DNA from: JANWHF01 sp036276235
GTDB taxonomy: Bacteria > Planctomycetota > Phycisphaerae > Tepidisphaerales > Tepidisphaeraceae
DNA: 13,734 nucleotides
Direction: 5' to 3'
Assembly: GCA_036276235.1 (NCBI GenBank)
Contig: DATBDZ010000112.1
Span: 1 to 13,734 of the forward strand
Notes under the pieces: generated by a model
What the model was told of the DNA's origin: nothing
Databases searched by the model: none
What the model saw: only the letters and a program-made list of their open reading frames with translations
Program-made: the position numbers and the translations under genes
In this document: positions 6,580 to 12,648 of the stretch, in pieces
Layout of the letters: each line of letters opens with the position of its first letter
Position numbering within the stretch: the first letter of the stretch is position 1

Positions 6580-6960
6580 CTATTCCGCCGTCGCTTGATC
6601 CGGGAAGATGTGTACCGATTTCTCCCAGACCGCCAGGACGATGCATCCCGGGTCGCTGTGGATTGAATGAGTGGTTCCGGGGCCGTGGATCAGCAGGGTG
6701 CCGCGCTCGTGCTGGCCGTTTTCATCGGTTTGCGAGCCGCGCAGGACGAAGATGTGCTCGTAGCCGGCGTGAATATGGCGGCCCAATCGCGCGCCGGGCG
6801 CGTATTTGAGCAGCGCGGCACTGGCGCCGCCGGGCGTTTTGTAGATCCAGTGGATTTCAATCCCCTTGCGAAACGTTTCCCATTGTCGAGCCAGCAGCGA
6901 CGCGTCGGAAAACAAATCATGCAGAATGATTGGAGACAGTAGAGCGGCGTCCGTCTGCAT
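6580..6960 (-). CDS. Cupin domain protein (ChrR-like)
   Basis: Encodes 126 residues, a single-cupin length. The first metal-binding motif is GRHIHAGYEHIFVLRGS with H62, H64 and E68; the second is GTLLIHGPGTTHSIHS with H98, giving the usual three-His-one-Glu set. The spacing resembles the ChrR-like cupin subgroup. Such proteins bind a metal and either catalyse or sense small molecules; the substrate is unknown. It overlaps the end of the second cysteine hydrolase gene by 44 bases and has a strong GGAGGA site five bases before the ATG, so translation starts efficiently inside its neighbour. As the last gene of the transporter operon it probably acts on, or senses, a breakdown product of the imported solute (inference). 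Confidence 0.85.
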   Translation of the reverse strand: MQTDAALLSPIILHDLFSDASLLARQWETFRKGIEIHWIYKTPGGASAALLKYAPGARLGRHIHAGYEHIFVLRGSQTDENGQHERGTLLIHGPGTTHSIHSDPGCIVLAVWEKSVHIFPDQATAE

Positions 6961-7624
6961 TGGCTTCCTCCAGGCCTCGAATCAATTCGCGCGAAGTGGT
7001 GGTCCAGCCGACAATCGCGCCCTGCGCGCGGACCATGTCGATCGTCGCGCGCTTGAACTGCGGAAAATAACTCTCGGTACAGTCTTCCAGTAATACGCAG
7101 ACGTAGCCCCGGTCGTTGGCCTCGCGCATCGTGGTCTGCACGCAGACCTCCGTGGTGACGCCGGCGAATGCCAGATGCGTGACGCCCTTTTCCTTGAGGA
7201 TCTCCTCGAAGTTGGTGGCACAAAACGCGCCCTTGCCCGGCTTGTCGAGCACGATCTCGCCATCAATCGGCGCAAGCTCAGGGATGATCTGATTCCCCGG
7301 CTCACCCAAAATGAGGATGCGGCCCATCGGGCCGGGATCGCCGATGCGCAGCTTTGCCTTCCCGCGCGAGAGCTTGGCCGGCGGGCAATCGGAAAGATCC
7401 GGCCGATGCCCCTCGCGCGTGTGGATGACCGGCAGGCCGAACTTGCGGAACGCGGCAATAGCCTCCTTCACCGCCGGCACAATCGCCTGCAGGCGGGTGA
7501 CGTCGTTGCCCAGCGCATCGCCGAAGCCGCCCTTCTCGAGAAAGTCGCGCTGCATGTCGATGACGACAAGAGCGAGGCCCTTGGGGGGAGCAGTGAAATC
7601 GAATGGTTCGGCTTTGATGTTCAT
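6917..7624 (-). CDS. Isochorismatase-family cysteine hydrolase, second paralogue
   Basis: Encodes 235 residues. It has the isochorismatase-family triad at D23 (VIDMQRDF), K128 (LDKPGKGAF) and C161 (GVTTEVCVQTTMREANDRGY), with the segment HTREGHRPDLSD at 68-79. Gln201 in RAQGAIVGW aligns with the specificity Gln of biuret hydrolase. It shares these blocks with the hydrolase at 9610-10302 but differs in its N-terminus, in the loop LSRGKAKLR (85-93), and in the TESYFPQF segment that replaces the ATD-containing loop. It should cleave a C-N amide bond of a ureido or related compound in the cytoplasm; the exact substrate is unknown. The last 14 codons overlap the cupin gene and form a polar tail. 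It is separated from the ABC ATPase gene by a 399-bp repeat-filled gap. No ribosome site is obvious. Confidence 0.9.
   Translation of the reverse strand: MNIKAEPFDFTAPPKGLALVVIDMQRDFLEKGGFGDALGNDVTRLQAIVPAVKEAIAAFRKFGLPVIHTREGHRPDLSDCPPAKLSRGKAKLRIGDPGPMGRILILGEPGNQIIPELAPIDGEIVLDKPGKGAFCATNFEEILKEKGVTHLAFAGVTTEVCVQTTMREANDRGYVCVLLEDCTESYFPQFKRATIDMVRAQGAIVGWTTTSRELIRGLEEANADGRRSTVSNHSA
6966..6971 (-). promoter_or_regulatory. Strong ribosome binding site for the cupin gene
   Basis: GGAGGA on the minus strand is five bases upstream of ATG 6960. It lies inside the coding region of the hydrolase gene and fixes the cupin start despite the long overlap. Confidence 0.7.
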
Positions 7625-7681
7625 GACGAAATCACAATCACATTCCGAAAATGCTGCTCGAGCGCGGGATCGCGCTTAGAA

Positions 7682-7807
7682 CCCTCTCCCCTGTACTCAG
7701 GGGAGAGGGCAGGGTGAGGGGACCGATGCGCCGATCGGCGAATTACGCTCACTGGCGCATCGCTATCCCCTCACCCCAACCCTCTCCCCTGAGTACAGGG
7801 GAGAGGG
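7682..7807. repeat. Inverted repeat with arms that are themselves hairpins
   Basis: The left arm 7682-7722 and right arm 7766-7807 pair with each other. Each arm also contains an internal palindrome built from CCCTCTCCCCTG, a four-base turn and CAGGGGAGAGGG. The two arms differ slightly where they meet the centre: the left has CAGGGTGAGGGGA and the right, read as its complement, has TTGGGGTGAGGGGA. The centre holds an unrelated stem, CGATGCGCC (7724-7732) with GGCGCATCG (7754-7762). It lies in the gap between the ATPase and hydrolase genes. Open frames here are translated repeat. Confidence 0.9.
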
Positions 7808-7887
7808 AGAATGCGCGCCTTCACCGTTTCGCGCATATGCCGTCACTTGCAGCGACGTAGGGCGGCATTTATCCCGCCGCTCCGTCT

Positions 7888-7951
7888 TGTAGGGTGGGTG
7901 TACTCGCCCACCACGAGCGGCAGAATGGTGGGCGAGTACACCCACCCTACA
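7888..7951. repeat. Perfect 26-bp inverted repeat with GTAGGGTGGGTG arms
   Basis: The arms at 7888-7913 and 7926-7951 are exact complements over 26 bp, with a 12-bp loop. They begin TGTAGGGTGGGTG and end CACCCACCCTACA. Just to the left, 7859-7880, there is a smaller GC stem (GGGCGGC against GCCGC). With the element at 7682-7807 it makes up most of the 399-bp gap between the ABC ATPase and the second hydrolase. I see no gene in this gap. Confidence 0.9.
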
Positions 7952-8023
7952 CTTGCAGAGCAGTTGCTCCGATGCATGTCGGTTTCTTGCGGTGATATTG
8001 TAAAGTCTCCATCGCGCATGGGT

Positions 8024-9613
8024 CTAATTTCGGTCTGCCTCGTGCCCATCCCCATGCTCCGAATGCCCCGCCATATGCTTTCCGATGATGGCGATATCCG
8101 CTTCGGCGGCCGTGGTCTCGTAGACGAATTTTCCATGGAACATCACGATGATGCGATCGGAGAGCTCGAAGATTTCGTCGAGGTCTTCGCTGACCAGCAA
8201 CACTGCCGCGCCGCGGTTGCGCGCCTCGATGATCTGGGCGCGAATCTCCGCGGCGGCGGCGAAATCCAGCCCGAAGCAGGGATTGGCGGCGATCAGCACT
8301 TCCACATCTCCCGATAATTCGCGCGCCAGCACGGCACGCTGCACATTGCCGCCGGATAGGTCGCGAATCTGCGTCTCGGGGCCGGGGGTCTTCACGCGAT
8401 AGCGATGAATCAGCGTTTCCGCGGCGCGGCGGATCGATCCCTTGTTCAGGAAGAACCGCATGATCGCATGCGGATGCTGATCGAAGTTGCGCAAGACCAT
8501 GTTCTGTGCGACGCTCATGTTGCCGATGCAGGTGTTCTTCAGCGGCTCTTCGGGCAGACAGTTGACGCGGTGGCGGCGAATTTCCGCGCGGCTGCCGAAA
8601 TAGGGCTCATCATGCACGCGCACTTGTCCCTGAGTGGCCGACCGCTGGCCGGCGAGCACTTCGACGAGCTTGCTCTGGCCATTACCGGAGACGCCGGCGA
8701 TGCCGACGATCTCGCCGGCGTGTACTTCGAGGTTTAGGTCTTCCAGCGCCTTGAGACCGATATCATCCAGCGCGTGAATTCCTTCGATGCGAAGCAGCGC
8801 CTTGCCGCGCGCCGCGTCGCCGCGGGCTGCGGTGCGGGTGGTTTCTGAGCCGATCATCATCGCGGACATGTCGGCGGGCGTGAGCTCCTTCACCAGGCCC
8901 TTGCCCGCAAGCCGGCCCGTTCGCAGCACCGTCACGTCATCCGCGAATTTCATTACTTCGCGGAATTTGTGGGTGATCATGAGGACGGTCAGATCGCCCG
9001 TTTGCGTGCGCTCCTTGAGCATCGTCAGCAGCTCATCCGCCTCGCCGGGCGTGAGGACGCTGGTCGGCTCGTCGAGAAAAAGCACCTTGTTTTTCAGATA
9101 AAGCTGCTTGCAGATTTCGAGCTTTTGCTTTTGGCCAGCCGCCAGCGAAGAGACTTTCGCGCCGATGGGAATGAAGAACGGCGTCGTCCGCATGAAGGCG
9201 CGGAGATCCTCGTATTCCTTCTTCCAATCGATGATCGCCGGCACCTTGCCGCGCGAGAGGACCAGGTTCTCGGCGACGGTCATGTTCGGCACGAGGGTGA
9301 AATGCTGGTAGACCATTCCGATCCCCAGCCGCAGTGCTTCGCGCGGATTGCGGATGATGACCGGCTTGCCGCCCAATGCGATCTGCCCTTCGTCTGGCAG
9401 GTAGTACCCCATAATGCATTTCACGAGCGTGCTCTTGCCCGCGCCGTTGCCGCCGAGCAGTGCGTGCATCGTGCCGGGGCGAACGGTCATCGAGACATCG
9501 TCCAGCGCGAGCAGCGATCCGAATCGCTTGGTGACGCCGGTCGCCGAGAGGCTCGGGGCGATGACTTGCCTTGGCGTTTGCGGGATATCGATGGGAATTG
9601 CAGCGGTACTCAT
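8024..9613 (-). CDS. ABC transporter ATP-binding protein with two ATPase domains (nucleoside/sugar type)
   Basis: Encodes 529 residues and powers the BMP-linked importer on the cytoplasmic face. Domain 1 has Walker A GGNGAGKST (54-62), Q-loop YQHFTLVPNMT (102-112), signature-like SLAAGQKQKLE (156-166), Walker B VLFLDEPTS (177-185) and H-loop ITHK (213-216). Domain 2 has the altered Walker A GVSGNGQSKL (307-316), PEEPLKNT, LSGGNVQRAVLARE (419-432) and AANPCFGLD (442-450) with a changed Walker B; such decay is normal in the second half of this family. The ATG at 9613 overlaps the preceding hydrolase stop as ATGA, so the two are coupled. A longer frame upstream to 10264 is in the wrong frame for the hydrolase and is not the start. 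Confidence 0.96.
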   Translation of the reverse strand: MSTAAIPIDIPQTPRQVIAPSLSATGVTKRFGSLLALDDVSMTVRPGTMHALLGGNGAGKSTLVKCIMGYYLPDEGQIALGGKPVIIRNPREALRLGIGMVYQHFTLVPNMTVAENLVLSRGKVPAIIDWKKEYEDLRAFMRTTPFFIPIGAKVSSLAAGQKQKLEICKQLYLKNKVLFLDEPTSVLTPGEADELLTMLKERTQTGDLTVLMITHKFREVMKFADDVTVLRTGRLAGKGLVKELTPADMSAMMIGSETTRTAARGDAARGKALLRIEGIHALDDIGLKALEDLNLEVHAGEIVGIAGVSGNGQSKLVEVLAGQRSATQGQVRVHDEPYFGSRAEIRRHRVNCLPEEPLKNTCIGNMSVAQNMVLRNFDQHPHAIMRFFLNKGSIRRAAETLIHRYRVKTPGPETQIRDLSGGNVQRAVLARELSGDVEVLIAANPCFGLDFAAAAEIRAQIIEARNRGAAVLLVSEDLDEIFELSDRIIVMFHGKFVYETTAAEADIAIIGKHMAGHSEHGDGHEADRN

Positions 9614-10302
9614 GAGATTCCTTCGACAAATGCCCTGGAATTCGAGACGGCTCCAAACACGCCGTTCTGCATCTTGACCATCTTGATGGCGGCGTCGTGA
9701 TTGCCGCGATCCGTGGCGGCACAGCAATCTTCCAGAATGACGCATTCGTAGCCGCGATCGTTGGCTTCGCGCATCGTCGTATGAACGCAGACATCGGTCG
9801 TGATGCCGGTCAGCGCGATGTTCTGGATTCCCTTCTGGCGAAGAATCAGATCCAGATCGGTCGCACAGAAAGAGCCCTTGCCCGGTTTGTCGATGATCGT
9901 TTCGTTGGGCTTGGGATAGAGCTCGGGGATGATGTCCCACCCCGGCTCGCCGCGCACGAGCACGCGGCCGCAGGGGCCGGCGTCGCCGATGCCGGCGATC
10001 GTGCTGAACTTCCGCGATCGCCAGCGTTTGTTGGCGGGAAGATCGGCCAGGTCGGGCCGGTGTCCTTCGCGGGTGTGGAGAATATGCATCCCCGCGCGGC
10101 GCGCCGCTTCGAGCACCCTGCTGATCGGCTCGATGCAGACGCGCGTGAGGGAGATATCGTAGCCGAGCAGATCGATGTAGCCGCCCTTCCCGCAGAAATC
10201 GGTCTGCATGTCGATGACGATCAGCGCCGTGTTGGCCGGGCGAAGATCGCCGTTGTAGGGCCACTGATAAGGCTCGGACTGGATGTACTTTTCAACAGCC
10301 AT
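9610..10302 (-). CDS. Biuret-hydrolase-like cysteine hydrolase (isochorismatase family)
   Basis: Encodes 230 residues. The triad is D31 (VIDMQTDFCGKGGY), K139 (IIDKPGKGSFCATD) and C172 (TGITTDVCVHTTMREANDRGY), and Gln212 lies in KMVKMQNGVFG. Biuret hydrolase (BiuH) of Rhizobium leguminosarum uses Asp36, Lys142, Cys175 and Gln215. Offsets of 5, 3, 3 and 3 fit one two-residue insertion near 97-101. Other stretches such as the N-terminal YPWPYNG-type segment (QWPYNGDLRP here) and HTREGHRPDLADLPANKRWRS agree with that enzyme as I remember it. The likely reaction is biuret to allophanate plus ammonia, or hydrolysis of a close ureide. The gene lies six bases after a permease and overlaps the ATPase. 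I leave the symbol blank because substrate is not proven by sequence. Confidence 0.93.
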   Translation of the reverse strand: MAVEKYIQSEPYQWPYNGDLRPANTALIVIDMQTDFCGKGGYIDLLGYDISLTRVCIEPISRVLEAARRAGMHILHTREGHRPDLADLPANKRWRSRKFSTIAGIGDAGPCGRVLVRGEPGWDIIPELYPKPNETIIDKPGKGSFCATDLDLILRQKGIQNIALTGITTDVCVHTTMREANDRGYECVILEDCCAATDRGNHDAAIKMVKMQNGVFGAVSNSRAFVEGIS

Positions 10303-10308
10303 GACTAA

Positions 10309-11286
10309 TTAGGCGGTGGCCTTCCCCAGTTCGCCGGGCGCGCCGATTAAGCTGCGGCTGGCCGAGCAGGTAGCGATCATGATCAAGAGCGTGAGCACGT
10401 ACGGAGTCGCATCAAACAGATAATGCCCCTTGCTGACGCCGACCGATTGCAGCGCGGGGCCCAGCGCCTTAGCGCCGCCGAAAAGAAGGGCCGCGAAGAG
10501 ACAGTTCACCGGGCTCCATCGCGCGAAGATCACCAGCGCGACCGCCATCAATCCTTGTCCGCTGTTCAATCCCTCATTCCAGCTTCCCGGCCAGTAGAGC
10601 GAGAGGAACGAGCCGCCGATGCCGGCAAGGAACGCGCCGGCGGTAGTCGCGAAGAGACGGACGCCATTAACGGAATATCCCATCGCGCGGGCGGCATCGG
10701 TGCTTTCGCCGACCGTTCGGACGATCAATCCCCATCGCGTATTCTTCAGCCACCAAGCCATCAGCGGCGCGAGCGCGACGCCTATGAAGAAGAGCCAGTT
10801 GATTCGAAGCGCCGCCTGCACTTGTTGCGAGCTGCTCCACCATCCGAAGTTAATCGCGGGCAATTGGGGAGCAGTCGGCTCGACCAACCCCTTGCCGAGG
10901 TAAAACGCCAGCCCCGCGCCAAAGAGCATGATTCCGATACCGACGGCTACATCGTTCACGCGCGGCTGCGAGCAGAGCCAGGCATGCAACACACCAAGCA
11001 CCGCCGCCGCGAGGCCGGCGCAGAGCACGCCAAGCCACGGCCCCAGCGCATTTCCCACTGCTGGGAAATGCTGCGCGGTGAGATACGAGACGCCGAATCC
11101 GGCCATCGCGCCCATCACCAGGGTGCCTTCCTGGCCGAGGTTGATGCGGCCGCTGCGTTCGGTGAGCGTTTCGCCGAGGCTGACAAAAATGAACGGCGTG
11201 CTGTTGCGGATCGCGCCGGCGAAAATCGCCAGCGGGACACCCCAATAGCCCAGCCCCCCCGAGGCATCATGCATTGGCGCTGGCAT
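10309..11286 (-). CDS. ABC transporter permease, BMP/nucleoside-type, second subunit
   Basis: Encodes 325 residues with about eight to ten hydrophobic segments. The sequence SGRINLGQEGTLVMGAMAGF (residues 45-64) is the classic N-terminal mark of this permease family (often ERSGVLNLGxEGxMLxGA). A cytoplasmic coupling loop is seen at TVGESTDAARAMGYSVNGVR (191-210). It should pair with the permease encoded just upstream to form the membrane channel. ATG 11286 is chosen because GGGAG lies six bases before it; the overlap with the upstream stop is 20 bases. A later ATG at 11274 is possible. Substrate class cannot be read from the permease. Confidence 0.95.
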   Translation of the reverse strand: MPAPMHDASGGLGYWGVPLAIFAGAIRNSTPFIFVSLGETLTERSGRINLGQEGTLVMGAMAGFGVSYLTAQHFPAVGNALGPWLGVLCAGLAAAVLGVLHAWLCSQPRVNDVAVGIGIMLFGAGLAFYLGKGLVEPTAPQLPAINFGWWSSSQQVQAALRINWLFFIGVALAPLMAWWLKNTRWGLIVRTVGESTDAARAMGYSVNGVRLFATTAGAFLAGIGGSFLSLYWPGSWNEGLNSGQGLMAVALVIFARWSPVNCLFAALLFGGAKALGPALQSVGVSKGHYLFDATPYVLTLLIMIATCSASRSLIGAPGELGKATA

Positions 11287-12442
11287 GGACCGCTCCCGTT
11301 GAAAGAGGTTTGCTCTTCTTGGGCGAAAGGAGCCACCGCAGCGGCTTGGCGAACCACGCCTTGCGAACTTCGTGCAGCCGACCGGCCCACGTATCCAGCC
11401 CGAGAATCACAAGAAACAAAATCCCCTGAAATACCTGCACGCTTGCGCTGCTCAACTTGAGCTTGAGCTGAAGAAGATCCCCGCTTCCGGCGACGCCGCC
11501 CAGGAGCACCGCGACCGGAATAATCGCCAGCGGATTTTGCCGCGCGACGAAGGCAACCAGAATCCCCGCGTATCCATAGCCGGCCGCAAGACTGTCATTC
11601 GCATGACCATGCACGGCGGCAACTTCCACCACGCCCGTGAGTGCCGCGAAAGCGCCGGCCAGGAAGCAGATCGCCAGCGAATACTTCGCGACCGACAATC
11701 CGGCGACGCGCGCCGCCCGGACGTTCCCGCCGACGATGCGGCTGGCCAGCCCGAATGTCGTGTGATCCATCAACAGCCAGCAGAAAACGCAGGCGATGAT
11801 TCCAAACAGCAAGCCAAGATGGATTTCCGTGCCGGGAATATTGCCGAACATGTTGGCCGCGCCGATCGGCCAGGAGGAGGGATGATCCAAACTCGTCGGA
11901 TCGTGCATCGGCCCTTCTACGCAATGATTGAGGATTGCCAGCGCGATGTAATTCATCAGCAGGCTGCTGATGGTTTCATTGACGCCGCGGAATTGCCGCA
12001 ACGCGCCGCAGACGGTGATCCACAGCCCGCCGGCAAGCATGCCGAACGCCACCATCCCGATCTGAACGATCAGCGGCGGTGAATGCGGCAGCAGATGCGC
12101 CGCGAGCGCGGCCATCAGACCGCCCATCAATACGCACCCTTCACCGCCGATGATCACCATCCCCACTCGCGCGGGAAGCGCGACGCAGAGTGCCGTCAGG
12201 AGCAACGGCGCGGCATGAATAAACGTGTTCCGCCAAGCGTACGGGGTGCCAAAGGCACCCCGCAGCATCACGTGGTAAACGTCAAACGGATTCACCCCAG
12301 AACATAAGACGAATAACCCAAAGAGCGCCAACGATACCGCAACCGCAACGATCGAGATGATGATCGCATCAACAAACGAAGCGGGAATCAACCGCTTGGT
12401 TCGGAATACGAGCGTTGGCCGCTGTACGTATTGATCAGTCAT
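11267..12442 (-). CDS. ABC transporter permease, BMP/nucleoside-type, first subunit
   Basis: Encodes 391 residues from ATG 12442, with GAGGG at 12450-12454 seven bases upstream. A longer frame reaching 12574 is false, because its extra N-terminus is translated repeat. A hydrophobic helix (24-48) is followed by the family block VGMVIIGGEGCVLMGGLMAAL (93-113), more helices, GALRQFRGVNETISSLLMNYIAL (146-168) and the coupling loop GGNVRAARVAGLSVAKY (238-254), as in the BPD_transp_2 permeases of the nucleoside/BMP class. The C-terminal 35 residues are basic and cytoplasmic. It overlaps the second permease gene by 20 bases. A large inverted repeat separates it from the binding-protein gene. Confidence 0.95.
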   Translation of the reverse strand: MTDQYVQRPTLVFRTKRLIPASFVDAIIISIVAVAVSLALFGLFVLCSGVNPFDVYHVMLRGAFGTPYAWRNTFIHAAPLLLTALCVALPARVGMVIIGGEGCVLMGGLMAALAAHLLPHSPPLIVQIGMVAFGMLAGGLWITVCGALRQFRGVNETISSLLMNYIALAILNHCVEGPMHDPTSLDHPSSWPIGAANMFGNIPGTEIHLGLLFGIIACVFCWLLMDHTTFGLASRIVGGNVRAARVAGLSVAKYSLAICFLAGAFAALTGVVEVAAVHGHANDSLAAGYGYAGILVAFVARQNPLAIIPVAVLLGGVAGSGDLLQLKLKLSSASVQVFQGILFLVILGLDTWAGRLHEVRKAWFAKPLRWLLSPKKSKPLSTGAVHASANA

Positions 12443-12479
12443 AAGCAGGCCCTCGCTGTTAAGGTTCGCCGCCTTTTCT

Positions 12480-12637
12480 CCCTCTCCCCTGTACTCAGGG
12501 GAGAGGGTTGGGGTGAGGGGACGAACGCGTGATAGTGGCATGGGCGTCTCGCCCGTGATTCGGTCGAAGACCACGGGCGGGACGCCCGTGCCACTGTCCC
12601 CTCACCCTGCCCTCTCCCCTGAGTACAGGGGAGAGGG
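12480..12637. repeat. Nested inverted repeat between binding-protein and permease genes
   Basis: The outer arms at 12480-12521 and 12597-12637 carry the same CCCTCTCCCCTG/CAGGGGAGAGGG sub-hairpins as the element at 7682-7807. Inside lies a complete second inverted repeat, 12534-12557 against 12572-12595, 24 bp each with two mismatches, beginning AGTGGCATGGGCGTC and ending GACGCCCGTGCCACT. Its loop is 14 bp. The whole structure lies in the 206-bp space after the binding-protein stop. Confidence 0.9.
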
Positions 12638-12648
12638 TTCCCGGAGGA

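Noticed and set aside
7651..7945. Short open frames on both strands around the repeats, with sequences like PSPLYSGERVGVRG
   Set aside because: These are translations of the inverted repeats. The same peptide appears wherever the repeat does, so they are not genes.
8024..8700. Decayed second ATPase domain as a sign of a pseudogene
   Set aside because: Altered Walker motifs in the second half are normal for two-domain nucleoside/sugar ABC ATPases, and the frame is intact.
8969..9700. 243-residue plus-strand open frame opposite the ABC ATPase
   Set aside because: Antisense shadow of the ATPase and hydrolase genes. It is rich in Arg, His and Asp in the way typical of antisense translation.
8024..10264. 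A 746-residue open frame that would fuse an N-terminal extension to the ABC ATPase
   Set aside because: The extension reads through the biuret-hydrolase-like gene in another frame and has no domain character. The ATPase has its own ATG at 9613 in an ATGA overlap.
12443..12574. Longer N-terminus of the first permease starting at 12574
   Set aside because: The extra residues (including PLTPTLSPEYRGEGE) are the translated CTCTCCCC repeat. The ATG at 12442 has a proper ribosome site.
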